The notes: generated from the sequence alone by a model not told the origin. 64,000 nucleotides of DNA from an uncultured Parabacteroides sp. (GCF_905196875.1 NZ_CAJJWO010000015.1:21668-85667); one strand, 5' to 3'. Counted from the stretch's first letter, positions 21,748 through 31,124 are shown. A program made the numbers and translations.

Positions 21748-23988
21748 ATGAAGTTTGAAAACGAGAACTGGGCGCAGTTCAAAGGCGAGATTTGGAAGAG
21801 AGAGATTAATGTAAGGGATTTTATCCAGAACAACTACAAACCTTATGAAGGGGACGACACTTTCTTGAAAGACTCCTCGGACAAGACGAAGAAAGTTTGG
21901 GATAAATTGACCGAAATGTTTAAGGTAGAAAGGGAAAAGGGTGTTTACGACGCTGAAACAAAATATCCTCAAGGTATAGATACTTACGGGCCAGGTTATA
22001 TTGACAAAGAAAACGAAGTAATTGTCGGCCTGCAAACCGATGCCCCTCTGAAACGTGGTATTTACCCGAAATGCGGAACACGTATGGTGGAAAACAGCCT
22101 GGAAGCTTACGGCTACAAGCTCGATCCGATGACAAAAGAAATTTTCACTAAATATAGAAAGACACATAACGAAGGCGTATTCTCCGCTTATACGGATGAA
22201 ATGGTTGCCGCACGCCGTTCCGCTATTATCACCGGGCTGCCGGATGCTTACGGACGCGGACGTATCATCGGTGACTACCGCCGTGTAGCCCTTTACGGTA
22301 CGGAAATCCTGATCGCTGAAAAGAAACATTATCTGAAAAGACTCGATATACAGGAACTGACCGAAGAAATCATTCAGAGCCGTGAAGAGATATCCGAACA
22401 GATCAAGGCACTGAAAGCCTTCGAAAAGATGTGTGCCGGCTATGGCTTCGATGTTACGAAACCGGCTAAGGATGCACGTGAAGCGGTTCAGTTCGTATAC
22501 CTGGGGTATCTGGCTGCGGTGAAAGACCAGGACGGTGCGGCCATGTCATTGGGACGCACTTCTACTTTCCTCGACATATATATTGAAAAAGATATCCGCG
22601 AAGGCAAACTGACGGAAGAAGAGGCGCAGGAGTTGATCGACCAGTTTATTATCAAACTGCGTATCGTTCGTTTCCTTCGTACGCCGGAATATAACGACCT
22701 GTTCTCAGGCGATCCTGTTTGGGTGACAGAATCTCTGGGCGGACAGGGTGTCGATGGCCGTTCATTGGTGACGAAAACATCTTACCGTTACCTGCATACA
22801 TTATATAACCTCGGCCCGGCACCGGAACCCAACTTGACGGTTCTGTGGTTCAATAACGCTCCTGAAAACTGGAAACGTTTCTGTGCGAAGGTATCCATCG
22901 ATACTTCGGCTATCCAGTATGAGAATGACGACCTGATGCGTCCCGATTATGGCGACGACTATGGTATCGCCTGCTGCGTATCGCCGATGAAGATCGGTAA
23001 GCAGATGCAGTATTTCGGTGCACGAGCCAACCTGGCTAAATGTCTGTTGTATGCCATCAACGGTGGCCGTGACGAAAGATCGGGTGCACAGGTAGCTCCG
23101 AAATTCGAGCCGATCACCAGCGAATACCTGGATTACAACGAAGTGATGGAAAAATATGAGCAGATGATGCGCTGGCTGGCTAAGGTCTATGTGAACGCAC
23201 TGAAGATCATCCATTACATGCACGATAAATATGCTTACGAAGCATTCGAGATGGCTTTGCATGACGGCTCTGTGGAACGTATTCGCGCCACAGGTATTGC
23301 CGGCCTTTCTATCGTGGCAGACTCGTTGGCCGCTATTCGCGATACAAAAGTAAAAGTGATCCGCGACGAACGTGGCCTGGCTGTCGATTTCGAACGCGAA
23401 GGCGATTATGTTCCTTTCGGTAACAACGACGACCGTACCGACAGTATCGCTGTCGACATCACTGAAAAGTTCATGGAATATTTGCGCCAGCACCAGACAT
23501 ACCGTAATGCGACTCCGACACAGTCTATCCTGACCATTACCTCCAATGTGGTATACGGAAAGAAGACGGGGGCCACTCCCGACGGTCGCGAAGGCGGTAC
23601 GCCGTTTGCTCCGGGTGCCAACCCAATGAACGGACGCGATACGAAAGGGGCTATCGCTGCACTGGCATCTGTAGCCAAACTGCCTTTCCAGCATGCACAC
23701 GACGGTATCTCTTATACCTTTGCCGTATCTCCTGCAACGCTGGGTAAGGAACGTGATATTCAGATCGCCAATATGGTTGGCCTGCTGGACGGTTACTTTA
23801 CTCCTGACGGTGGACAGCATCTGAATGTCAACGTATTCGACAAGGAACTGTTGCTCGATGCCATGGATCATCCGGAAAACTATCCGCAGTTGACGATCCG
23901 TGTATCCGGTTATGCGGTAAACTTTGTGAAGTTGACACGCGAACAGCAGTTGGATGTAATTTCAAGAACAATCAATCACTCTTTATAA
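21748..23988 (+). CDS. pflB: Formate C-acetyltransferase (pyruvate formate-lyase)
   Basis: A 746-aa glycyl-radical enzyme that converts pyruvate and CoA to acetyl-CoA and formate in anaerobic fermentation; cytoplasmic. The paired active-site cysteines are visible in GIACCVSPM (about residue 410), and the glycyl-radical loop RVSGYAVNF is about 25 residues from the C terminus. Length and end (SRTINHSL) match the PflB subfamily rather than glycerol dehydratase or choline lyase. The activating enzyme gene pflA starts 64 bp downstream, after a small hairpin at 24008-24036. Two small-RNA genes and several TAGGTA-type motifs lie upstream. Confidence 0.95.
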   Translation: MKFENENWAQFKGEIWKREINVRDFIQNNYKPYEGDDTFLKDSSDKTKKVWDKLTEMFKVEREKGVYDAETKYPQGIDTYGPGYIDKENEVIVGLQTDAPLKRGIYPKCGTRMVENSLEAYGYKLDPMTKEIFTKYRKTHNEGVFSAYTDEMVAARRSAIITGLPDAYGRGRIIGDYRRVALYGTEILIAEKKHYLKRLDIQELTEEIIQSREEISEQIKALKAFEKMCAGYGFDVTKPAKDAREAVQFVYLGYLAAVKDQDGAAMSLGRTSTFLDIYIEKDIREGKLTEEEAQELIDQFIIKLRIVRFLRTPEYNDLFSGDPVWVTESLGGQGVDGRSLVTKTSYRYLHTLYNLGPAPEPNLTVLWFNNAPENWKRFCAKVSIDTSAIQYENDDLMRPDYGDDYGIACCVSPMKIGKQMQYFGARANLAKCLLYAINGGRDERSGAQVAPKFEPITSEYLDYNEVMEKYEQMMRWLAKVYVNALKIIHYMHDKYAYEAFEMALHDGSVERIRATGIAGLSIVADSLAAIRDTKVKVIRDERGLAVDFEREGDYVPFGNNDDRTDSIAVDITEKFMEYLRQHQTYRNATPTQSILTITSNVVYGKKTGATPDGREGGTPFAPGANPMNGRDTKGAIAALASVAKLPFQHAHDGISYTFAVSPATLGKERDIQIANMVGLLDGYFTPDGGQHLNVNVFDKELLLDAMDHPENYPQLTIRVSGYAVNFVKLTREQQLDVISRTINHSL

Positions 23989-24007
23989 AGATTAATGAAA
24001 AGAAGCT

Positions 24008-24036
24008 CCGGTTCCCGTGTCTGACGCGGGAATCGG
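24008..24036 (+). promoter_or_regulatory. Intercistronic hairpin pflB-pflA
   Basis: CCGGTTCCCGTG (24008-24019) pairs with CGCGGGAATCGG (24025-24036) with two G-U pairs and a 5-nt loop. No T-run follows, so it more likely stabilises or processes the mRNA than terminates it. Confidence 0.45.
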
Positions 24037-24052
24037 TTGGCTTTTAAGATAT

Positions 24053-24778
24053 ATGCTTACAGGGAAAATTCATTCTTTAGAAAGTTTTGGGACTGTGGAT
24101 GGTCCCGGGATACGTTTTGTTGTCTTTATGCAAGGTTGTCCGCTCCGTTGCCTGTATTGTCATAACCCGGATACCTGGGACAGTAAAGGAGGTGCTAAAT
24201 ATCGGATGACACCGGACGAGTTGCTGGCGGAAGTGTTGCGGTACAAGAATTTCATTGCTAAGGGTGGCGTAACCGTTACCGGGGGAGAACCCTTGTTGCA
24301 GGCCGAATTCCTTACTGAGTTTTTCCGTCTTTGCCGGGAGGAAGGTATTCATACGGCATTGGATACATCCGGCTATATCTGTACCCCGAAAGCGCTGGAA
24401 GTACTTGAACAGGTCGACCTGGTATTGCTGGATATAAAAACGATCGATCCCGAATTACACCCCCGTCTGACGGCTGTAAAGCTGGATAATACATTACGTT
24501 TCCTGGATGAGTTGGAGAAGCGCGGTATTCCTGTGTGGATTCGTCACGTCATTGTTCCCGGACTGACTGATAATAATGAGGCCTTAGACAAACTTGCCGG
24601 ATATATCAGTCGATATAAGGTGGTTCAGAAAGCAGAACTTCTGCCTTATCATACGATGGGCGCGTATAAATATGAAGCGCAAGGAATAGATTATAAACTA
24701 AAGGACGTAGAGCCCCTGTCTGCCGAACGTCTGGCAAATGCAAAAGAGATATTTAAGAAACATAGTATCACTGTGTGA
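24053..24778 (+). CDS. pflA: Pyruvate formate-lyase activating enzyme (radical SAM)
   Basis: A 241-aa radical SAM enzyme that installs the glycyl radical on PflB. The start at 24053 (MLTGKIHSLESFGTVDGPG) matches the family; the upstream frame from 24017 runs through the hairpin and is unlikely. CPLRCLYC holds the CxxxCxxC cluster motif, and TVTGGEPLLQ the SAM-binding GGE. Ends KKHSITV. It follows pflB on the same strand and converges, two bases apart, with the DUF4884 gene. Confidence 0.95.
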   Translation: MLTGKIHSLESFGTVDGPGIRFVVFMQGCPLRCLYCHNPDTWDSKGGAKYRMTPDELLAEVLRYKNFIAKGGVTVTGGEPLLQAEFLTEFFRLCREEGIHTALDTSGYICTPKALEVLEQVDLVLLDIKTIDPELHPRLTAVKLDNTLRFLDELEKRGIPVWIRHVIVPGLTDNNEALDKLAGYISRYKVVQKAELLPYHTMGAYKYEAQGIDYKLKDVEPLSAERLANAKEIFKKHSITV

Positions 24779-24780
24779 CC

Positions 24781-25086
24781 TTATTCAATCGGTTCCCTGT
24801 GGATTTTTACCGGTTGCCTGCGTATCTTATTGACAATACGGACACTGTCGTTTTCGATACTCGTTACGTCTCCCTGGCAGTTGGTGAAATAGATGTAATT
24901 CCCCATATCCATAAATCGGTATACCTTACAGCCATCGTGCTCAAACAGATACTCGACTTTGTAACTGGGATTGTTTTCTGGTGCCGATTTGGCGATGGGT
25001 GTTCCCGCCAGGCCACAGGCCGTGAAACCAACGATATAAGACAATAGTGCACCTACCGAAAAGATGAAAAAACTGATCCTTCTCAT
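24781..25086 (-). CDS. DUF4884 family small lipoprotein
   Basis: A 101-aa protein with a short signal and a probable lipobox (VGFTACG, Cys24). The mature part has a compact domain (YKVEYLFEHDGCKVYRFMD, NYIYFTNCQGDVTSIEND) typical of the DUF4884 group in Bacteroidales. Function unknown. It converges with pflA, with no room for a terminator between the two stops. Confidence 0.7.
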   Translation of the reverse strand: MRRISFFIFSVGALLSYIVGFTACGLAGTPIAKSAPENNPSYKVEYLFEHDGCKVYRFMDMGNYIYFTNCQGDVTSIENDSVRIVNKIRRQPVKIHREPIE

Positions 25087-25163
25087 ATTCTTTTTCTTTT
25101 AGTTTACTTTGTCTCCAAAGGTAGCGAATTTCAAATATGCCACGCTACAACCGTGTGATATTT

Positions 25164-25179
25164 TACCTATAATCAGGTA
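25164..25179. promoter_or_regulatory. 16-bp palindrome upstream of the CDF transporter
   Basis: TACCT-ATAATC-AGGTA is a 5+5 dyad covering the region just upstream of the expected -33 box of the transporter promoter (-7 TAGCTTTG at 25203-25210). It resembles the palindrome at 20889-20904. Confidence 0.35.
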
Positions 25180-25202
25180 TATTTTTATTGCCCGGAAAAA
25201 CA

Positions 25203-25210
25203 TAGCTTTG
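25203..25210 (+). promoter_or_regulatory. -7 element of the CDF transporter gene
   Basis: TAGCTTTG fits TAnnTTTG; the likely transcript start is near 25217 and the ATG is at 25247. A clear -33 box at the right distance is missing, which would fit a promoter needing an activator. Confidence 0.45.
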
Positions 25211-25246
25211 TTTCATATTGTTACTCAAATAAAAGTAAGAACGAAT

Positions 25247-26152
25247 ATGGAACAACATCATCACGACCATCATCATCACGAAATAACCTCTTTGAATAAA
25301 GCTTTTATTATAGGTATTGCCTTGAACCTGGCGTTTGTCGTTGCTGAGTTTGCGGCAGGCTTCTGGTATAATTCGCTCGGTTTATTATCGGATGCCGGGC
25401 ATAACCTGGGGGATGTGGCGAGCCTGGTGCTTGCCATGCTGGCTTTCCGGCTGGCGAAGGTTCATCCTACTTGTAAATATACGTATGGATATAAGAAAAG
25501 TACCGTTCTGGTATCCCTGTTGAATGCGGTTATCTTGCTGGTGGCCGTCGGTATCATTATTGCCGAGAGTATAGGGAAGCTGCTTCATCCGCAACCGGTC
25601 GAAGGGGATGCCATTGCCTGGGTGGCCGGTATCGGAGTGGTTATAAATGCACTGACGGCCTGGCTTTTTATGAAGGATAAAGACAAGGATCTGAATGTAA
25701 AGGGAGCATACCTGCACATGGCGGCCGATGCGTTGGTTTCGATCGGTGTGGTTATCTCCGGTATCGTGATCGCTCATACGGGATGGTATATTATCGACCC
25801 GATCATCGGTCTATTGATCGCTATCGTCATTATTGTTTCCACCTGGGGATTGCTACGCGATAGTATCCGGCTTTCGTTGGATGGCGTACCTGCGGGTACG
25901 AATATCGACAAGGTGGAAGAGGTGATTCATGGAGTGAATGGAGTAGAGGGAGTACATCACCTGCATATATGGGCGATCAGTACTACCGAAACGGCCCTTA
26001 CCGCACATATCTCCATCTGTAATATTTCAGAAATGGAACGTATCAAGCAGGAGATAAAACATGACCTTTTGCATGTCGGTATACAGCATGCCACACTCGA
26101 GTTTGAAACGTCCGGTATCCAGTGCGATGGGCGGTGTTGCTCAGATAAATAG
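25247..26152 (+). CDS. Cation diffusion facilitator (CDF) family transporter, CzcD/ZitB type
   Basis: A 301-aa inner-membrane H+/divalent cation antiporter, exporting Zn2+ or similar metals. The start at 25247 gives MEQHHHDHHHHE, a His-rich N-terminal metal-binding tail. Six helices follow; the metal site HDxxD is visible as DAGHNLGD in TM2 and AADALVS in TM5, the HNLGD/HxxxD pattern of Zn-type CDFs. The C-terminal cytoplasmic domain (VEEVIHGVNGVEGVHHLHIW) is the dimerising CDF domain, ending with a Cys-rich tail (CDGRCCSDK). The upstream palindrome at 25164 may be the operator of a metal sensor. Confidence 0.9.
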   Translation: MEQHHHDHHHHEITSLNKAFIIGIALNLAFVVAEFAAGFWYNSLGLLSDAGHNLGDVASLVLAMLAFRLAKVHPTCKYTYGYKKSTVLVSLLNAVILLVAVGIIIAESIGKLLHPQPVEGDAIAWVAGIGVVINALTAWLFMKDKDKDLNVKGAYLHMAADALVSIGVVISGIVIAHTGWYIIDPIIGLLIAIVIIVSTWGLLRDSIRLSLDGVPAGTNIDKVEEVIHGVNGVEGVHHLHIWAISTTETALTAHISICNISEMERIKQEIKHDLLHVGIQHATLEFETSGIQCDGRCCSDK

Positions 26153-26227
26153 CATCGGATTATAAACGTGATTTACTGATACTCAAAGATTTTGTCTATG
26201 AGCACATAAAACCTTTCGATTGGTTTT

Positions 26228-26261
26228 TTTGTTCTTACCTCAAATCGGCAACTTATCTTTG
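26228..26261 (+). promoter_or_regulatory. Promoter of ahpC
   Basis: TTTG (26228-26231), 22 bp, TATCTTTG (26254-26261). The start of transcription would be near 26268, about 42 nt before the ATG at 26310. Confidence 0.55.
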
Positions 26262-26309
26262 CATCAGTAACAAAAACAAATAGTAATAACAATTAAAATA
26301 GTAAATTCA

Positions 26310-26876
26310 ATGGAACCTATTATCAATTCACAAGCACCCGAGTTTAAAGTACAGGCATTTCAGAATGGAAGTTTCAAAACTGTAAGCAGCGAAGATATCA
26401 AAGGCAAATGGTCTATCTTCTTCTTCTACCCGGCTGACTTTACATTTGTTTGTCCGACTGAACTGGTAGATATGGCTGACAAATATGATCAGTTCCAGGC
26501 TATGGGTGTAGAAGTTTACTCTGTAAGTACAGACTCACACTTCGTACACAAAGCATGGCATGATGCTTCTGAAACGATCCGTAAGATCAAATACCCGATG
26601 TTGGCAGACCCCACAGGTGCTCTGAGCCGTGCATTCGGTGTGATGATCGAAGAAGACGGTATGGCTTACCGCGGTACATTCCTGGTTAATCCGGAAGGAA
26701 AGATCAAACTGGCTGAAATCAATGATAACGGTATCGGCCGTAATGCAGACGAACTGCTTCGTAAAGTAGAAGCTGCTCAGTTTATCGCAGCTAACCCGAG
26801 CGAAGTTTGTCCTGCCAAGTGGAAAAAAGGTGGTGAAACACTGAAGCCGAGCATCGATCTGGTCGGCAAGATCTAA
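26310..26876 (+). CDS. ahpC: Alkyl hydroperoxide reductase subunit C (2-Cys peroxiredoxin)
   Basis: A 188-aa typical 2-Cys peroxiredoxin that reduces H2O2 and organic peroxides in the cytoplasm. The peroxidatic Cys is in DFTFVCPTE (about residue 48) and the resolving Cys in EVCPAKW near residue 168. GxxxT and Arg of the active site are present (SEKR-type region ... LADPTG). It is followed by a terminator-like hairpin and then ahpF, its electron-donor reductase. In Bacteroides this pair is controlled by OxyR; no oxyR gene is in the window. Confidence 0.95.
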   Translation: MEPIINSQAPEFKVQAFQNGSFKTVSSEDIKGKWSIFFFYPADFTFVCPTELVDMADKYDQFQAMGVEVYSVSTDSHFVHKAWHDASETIRKIKYPMLADPTGALSRAFGVMIEEDGMAYRGTFLVNPEGKIKLAEINDNGIGRNADELLRKVEAAQFIAANPSEVCPAKWKKGGETLKPSIDLVGKI

Positions 26877-26890
26877 GAATAATAAACGGA

Positions 26891-26919
26891 GGCCGGCAAC
26901 TATATTGTCGGCCTTTTTT
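26891..26919 (+). terminator. Terminator-like hairpin between ahpC and ahpF
   Basis: GGCCGGCAA (26891-26899) pairs with TTGTCGGCC (26905-26913) with one G-U pair, followed by TTTTTT. It should lower read-through, giving more AhpC than AhpF. A second hairpin (26924-26964: TTGAGAGT...GTTTCA / TGAAAC...ACTCTCAA) lies in the ahpF leader. Confidence 0.75.
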
Positions 26920-27007
26920 GTCTTTGAGAGTATTTTAGTTTCATAGTAGTGAAACAACTCTCAAGTCAGGAGAAAAAAGAACAAGTATAATATAGAAGGA
27001 TTTAATA

Positions 27008-28558
27008 ATGTTAGACTCATCAATGAAAAATCAGTTATCCGGTATTTTTGCCGGACTGACGAACGAATATATGTTTGATGTTCAGGTATCCCCTGAACAC
27101 GAAAGTCAGAAAGAACTTTTGGAACTTCTGAATGATTTAGCTTCCTGCTCTGATAAGATTTCCGTTCAGGTGACAGACGGCAAAGGACTGGAATTCTCTC
27201 TGTTGAAGAATGGGGAAAAGACCGGTATCAAATTCCGTGGTGTTCCTAACGGACACGAATTTACCTCCTTACTGTTAGCTATCCTGAATAGCGACGGCAA
27301 AGGAAAAAACATACCCGACGAAAGCATTTGCAACCGGGTGAAAGCTCTGAACGGTCCGATCAAACTGACAACGTATGTGTCGCTGACGTGTACGAACTGT
27401 CCCGATGTCGTACAGGCACTCAATGCAATGACTACCCTGAACCCGGAGATCAGCCATGAGATGGTGGATGGCGCGATCAATCAGGAAGAGGTGGAAGCAA
27501 TGAAAGTACAAGGCGTGCCTTCTGTGTTTGCCGACGGTAAACTGCTCCACGTAGGCCGTGGCGATTTCGGTGAATTGCTGGCAAAGCTGGAAGCTCAGTA
27601 TGGGGTGAAAGAAGAAGAGTTGCCGGTAGTGGAAAAGAATTACGATGTCATTATCGTAGGCGGTGGTCCTGCAGGAAGTGCGGCCGCTATTTATACGGCT
27701 CGTAAAGGTTTGAATGTAGCTGTAGTAGCCGACCGTGTAGGCGGTCAGGTGAAAGAAACGGTCGGAATAGAAAACCTTATTTCCGTTTCTCAGACAACCG
27801 GGCAGCAACTAGCTCTCGACCTGATGTCGCACATGAATGATTATCCTATCGATATCCTTGAACACCGCAGGGTGGATAAGGTAGAAGTGGTAGGAAAGGA
27901 TAAAATATTGACAACCTCTACCGGCGATAAACTTATTGCTCCTGCCGTGATCGTTGCTACGGGAGCAAGCTGGCGTAAGTTGAATGTTCCCGGTGAGAGC
28001 GAATATATCGGACGCGGCGTTGCTTTTTGTCCGCATTGCGACGGTCCTTTCTATAAAGGAAAGCATGTTGCCGTTGTAGGTGGTGGAAACTCCGGTATCG
28101 AGGCGGCTATCGACCTGGCTGGTATCTGTTCGAAAGTGACTGTCCTGGAATTTGCCGATACGCTGAAAGCCGACCAGGTATTGCAGGATAAACTGTATAG
28201 CCTGTCGAATGCAGAAGTGTTCAAAAGCTCACAAACAATGGAAGTGATCGGTAACGGTACAAAGGTGACCGGTATCCGTGTCAAAGACCGTGAGACTGAG
28301 CAGGAACGTACAATCGATTTGGATGGTATCTTTGTTCAGATCGGCCTGGCTGCCAATAGCGGTCCGTTCCGCGAAGTGGTAGACACGAACCGTCCGGGCG
28401 AGATCGTGATCGACAACCATTGCCGTACCAGCGTTCCGGGTATCTATGCCGCCGGTGATGTTTCGACCGTCCCCTATAAGCAGATCATTATCTCGATGGG
28501 CGAAGGAGCAAAGGCCGCTTTGACTGCTTTCGAAGACCGGATGCGCGGAATGATTTAA
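27008..28558 (+). CDS. ahpF: Alkyl hydroperoxide reductase subunit F
   Basis: A 516-aa flavoprotein disulfide reductase that passes electrons from NAD(P)H to AhpC. The N-terminal tandem thioredoxin-like domain carries the CTNC centre (about residue 127, in SLTCTNCPDV). The FAD-binding motif VIIVGGGPAGSAA follows at about 215, the second redox centre CPHCDG at about 345, then the NAD-binding GGGNSGIEAA and the final FAD motif GIYAAGDVSTVPYKQ. Length is normal for the family. Followed by a very strong terminator at 28597-28638. Confidence 0.95.
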   Translation: MLDSSMKNQLSGIFAGLTNEYMFDVQVSPEHESQKELLELLNDLASCSDKISVQVTDGKGLEFSLLKNGEKTGIKFRGVPNGHEFTSLLLAILNSDGKGKNIPDESICNRVKALNGPIKLTTYVSLTCTNCPDVVQALNAMTTLNPEISHEMVDGAINQEEVEAMKVQGVPSVFADGKLLHVGRGDFGELLAKLEAQYGVKEEELPVVEKNYDVIIVGGGPAGSAAAIYTARKGLNVAVVADRVGGQVKETVGIENLISVSQTTGQQLALDLMSHMNDYPIDILEHRRVDKVEVVGKDKILTTSTGDKLIAPAVIVATGASWRKLNVPGESEYIGRGVAFCPHCDGPFYKGKHVAVVGGGNSGIEAAIDLAGICSKVTVLEFADTLKADQVLQDKLYSLSNAEVFKSSQTMEVIGNGTKVTGIRVKDRETEQERTIDLDGIFVQIGLAANSGPFREVVDTNRPGEIVIDNHCRTSVPGIYAAGDVSTVPYKQIIISMGEGAKAALTAFEDRMRGMI

Positions 28559-28596
28559 CGATAAGCAGGCTAAACGATTGTTTAGAAAGGTAATAG

Positions 28597-28645
28597 GATG
28601 TCCAATAATTAGACAACAGTGTCTAATTATTGGACATCTTTGTTT
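28597..28645 (+). terminator. Intrinsic terminator after ahpF with a perfect 19-bp stem
   Basis: Arms 28597-28615 (GATGTCCAATAATTAGACA) and 28620-28638 are exact reverse complements with an ACAG loop, followed by TTTGTTTTTG. Confidence 0.85.
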
Positions 28646-28763
28646 TTGTTTATAATTGGTATGGGCTTGTATATTAGCTGTTTATCGGTGTTGGCACGCT
28701 ATTTGAATAATTGTTTTAATATAAATCATCAATATTTGTCAATCAATAGCATCATATCGTATA

Positions 28764-31124
28764 ATGAAAACTATCATCCGAAACTTCCTGAGTGTACTGA
28801 GACGCTTTAAGATGGCTGCAGCCTTGAACGTTGCAGGTTTGGCTGTCGCTTTCGCAGCCTTTATCGTTATCCTGATACAGGTTAACTTCGAACGTAATTT
28901 CGACCGTTGTTATCCTACTTCCGGACGCATATTCAGGGTAGACCTGAATACGCCGGGTACATTCGGAACTATTCTGCCCCGCGGATTTATCGAAGCAATT
29001 ATCCCGTCTTCCCCTCATATCGAAGCGGGTACTTTGGTGACACCCAATTTCGGTCAGGGCGGGGCTTATCTGTCGGTAGAAAAGAACGGTGAACGTTCCG
29101 GTTTTAAAGAGATCGTGACCACTTGTCACCCTACCTTGCCGAAAATGTTTGGCTTTACGATCCTCGAAGGCGATCCCGATTGTCTGAAAGATCCCGAAAA
29201 GGTAATCATCCCGGAAAGCCTGGCTATGAAATTGTTTGGTGAAGGCTCCGCGGTGGGTAAGCCTCTGCTGGCTGAAGAAACGCTCTGGACTAAAAGTGCA
29301 ACCAACCTGACTGTCGGCGCCGTTTATAAGGATCTTCCGGCAAATACCCAGTTGCGTAACGTTATTTATACCGCTATCGATCCGAGTTATAATGTCGATA
29401 ACTTCGAAGCCAGCAACTGGGTTTGCTATTTGTTGCTCGATGATCCCGCTACGGCCGACGATGTGGCTGACAACTTCAACAAACATTTTGATTTCAAAAA
29501 GATAGGGAAGGAAGAACAAAGCATCAGCCTCGTTCCCCTTACCGGTATTTATTACAGGAATGAGACGCAGGACGGCGGTACGTTTCGTAGCGGCAACAAA
29601 GAGGTCAGCGGACTGCTTTTCGGAATAGCCCTGCTGATCATTATCGTTGCTGCCATCAATTTTACCAATTTCAGTACGGCGCTGACACCATTACGTATCA
29701 AGAGTATCAATACCCAGAAGGTGTTGGGCAGTTCGGATGCATTGTTGCGGAGGGCTTTGTTGTCGGAGGCGGCTATTATCAGTCTGGTGGCCTGGCTGGT
29801 GAGTTTGTTTATTGTCTGGGGACTGGGTTCAACGGATGCTTTACCCTTTGTGGAGGCGAATCTGGATTTACAAGCTAACTGGCCGGTTCTCCTTCTCTCC
29901 GGTGCGGTTGCTTTGCTAACCGGCTTGATAGCCGGAGTTTATCCTTCTTATTATATCACATCCTTCCCGCCGGCCCTGGTGCTGAAAGGTAGTTTCGGAT
30001 TGTCTCCTTCCGGGAAAAATTTGCGTACGGCTCTGATCGGTATCCAGTTTGTGGTGTCCATCGTTTTGATTATCGGTTCCAGCTTCGTTCGTTTGCAGAA
30101 CAATTATATGCGCGGCTTCTCCCTGGGTTTCGACAAAGACCAGGTGGCGATCGTCGAACTGAACAGAACTTTGTATAATAAACACCATGAAACTTATGTC
30201 AACCGTTTGAAAGAATTCTCCGGAATAGAGGATGTAGCTTTCGCAATGGAGAAAGTGGCTGCTAAAGACGGATATAATACGAACGGAGCAAATTATAAAG
30301 GGAATGAGTTCAGCTACTTCCTTATTATGTGCTCTTCCAATTTTCTGGATGTGATGGGGATTCCTGTTCAGGAGGGACGTAATTTCTCTAAAGCGGACGA
30401 ATTGTCGGACGAGATGTCCGTTATCTTTAATAAGTCGGCCCATGTAAATATGGATATGCAAGCTGGTGATTGGCTTTATGAAAAGATGGGGCGCATGATC
30501 GGTTTTTCAGATGAGGTGAAGTTCACGTCGCTTCGCAACGGGGATAATAACATCGCATTTGCCGTGGGCAACTTCGGCTATCCGATGCCTGTTTCTTACA
30601 TCCGTTTTAAGGCCGGTTCCGATATTCGTGCGGGTGTGGATCATGTTCGTAACATCCTGAAAGATCTCGATCCGTCGTATCCGTTCAATATCGAGTTCTA
30701 CGACCAGATATTCGATCAACTGTATCGTCAGGAAGAAAACCTTCGCAGCCTGGTGACTATTTTCAGTATTCTGGCAATCATAATCTCTCTGGTAGGCGTG
30801 TTCGGCCTGGTTGTTTTCGATACGCAATATCGACGGAAGGAGATCGGTATCCGTAAGGTACACGGTGCTACGGTCGGTGAGATACTGGCGATGTTTAATA
30901 AGGCTTACCTGAAGATTGTAGCGATCTGTTTCGTGATCGCAGCTCCGATCGCCTGGTTCGGTGTGAAGAAATGGCTGGAGAGTTTCTCTTATAAAACACC
31001 GGTTTATTGGTGGGTATTCCTGATTGCTTTGTTGATTGTGGCTGGGATAACCCTGCTGACTGTTACTTTCCAGAACTGGAAAGCGGCGAATGCGAATCCG
31101 GTGAACAGTATTAAATCGGAATAA
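28764..31124 (+). CDS. FtsX/MacB-type ABC transporter permease
   Basis: A 786-aa inner-membrane protein. TM1 lies at about 18-40, followed by a long periplasmic MacB_PCD-like domain. A central FtsX-type block of three to four helices spans about 285-440 (LLFGIALLIIIVAAINFTNFS ... VVSIVLIIGSSF), then a second periplasmic domain, then a C-terminal FtsX block (VTIFSILAIIISLVGVFGLVV, YRRKEIGIRKVHGATVGEI). This eight-helix, duplicated design is the common Bacteroidetes 'antimicrobial peptide' permease. No ATPase gene lies beside it, so it must use one encoded elsewhere. The substrate is unknown. Confidence 0.85.
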   Translation: MKTIIRNFLSVLRRFKMAAALNVAGLAVAFAAFIVILIQVNFERNFDRCYPTSGRIFRVDLNTPGTFGTILPRGFIEAIIPSSPHIEAGTLVTPNFGQGGAYLSVEKNGERSGFKEIVTTCHPTLPKMFGFTILEGDPDCLKDPEKVIIPESLAMKLFGEGSAVGKPLLAEETLWTKSATNLTVGAVYKDLPANTQLRNVIYTAIDPSYNVDNFEASNWVCYLLLDDPATADDVADNFNKHFDFKKIGKEEQSISLVPLTGIYYRNETQDGGTFRSGNKEVSGLLFGIALLIIIVAAINFTNFSTALTPLRIKSINTQKVLGSSDALLRRALLSEAAIISLVAWLVSLFIVWGLGSTDALPFVEANLDLQANWPVLLLSGAVALLTGLIAGVYPSYYITSFPPALVLKGSFGLSPSGKNLRTALIGIQFVVSIVLIIGSSFVRLQNNYMRGFSLGFDKDQVAIVELNRTLYNKHHETYVNRLKEFSGIEDVAFAMEKVAAKDGYNTNGANYKGNEFSYFLIMCSSNFLDVMGIPVQEGRNFSKADELSDEMSVIFNKSAHVNMDMQAGDWLYEKMGRMIGFSDEVKFTSLRNGDNNIAFAVGNFGYPMPVSYIRFKAGSDIRAGVDHVRNILKDLDPSYPFNIEFYDQIFDQLYRQEENLRSLVTIFSILAIIISLVGVFGLVVFDTQYRRKEIGIRKVHGATVGEILAMFNKAYLKIVAICFVIAAPIAWFGVKKWLESFSYKTPVYWWVFLIALLIVAGITLLTVTFQNWKAANANPVNSIKSE

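Noticed and set aside
22801..23871. 356-codon - strand frame antisense to pflB
   Set aside because: Antisense shadow of the pflB reading frame; no signal, domain or promoter.
24017..24052. Upstream start of pflA at 24017
   Set aside because: The extra residues come from the intercistronic hairpin, whereas ATG 24053 gives the conserved N terminus.
26924..26964. Possible OxyR-type operator in the ahpF leader
   Set aside because: The dyad is better read as an RNA hairpin; it does not show the ATAG-N7 spacing of OxyR half-sites.
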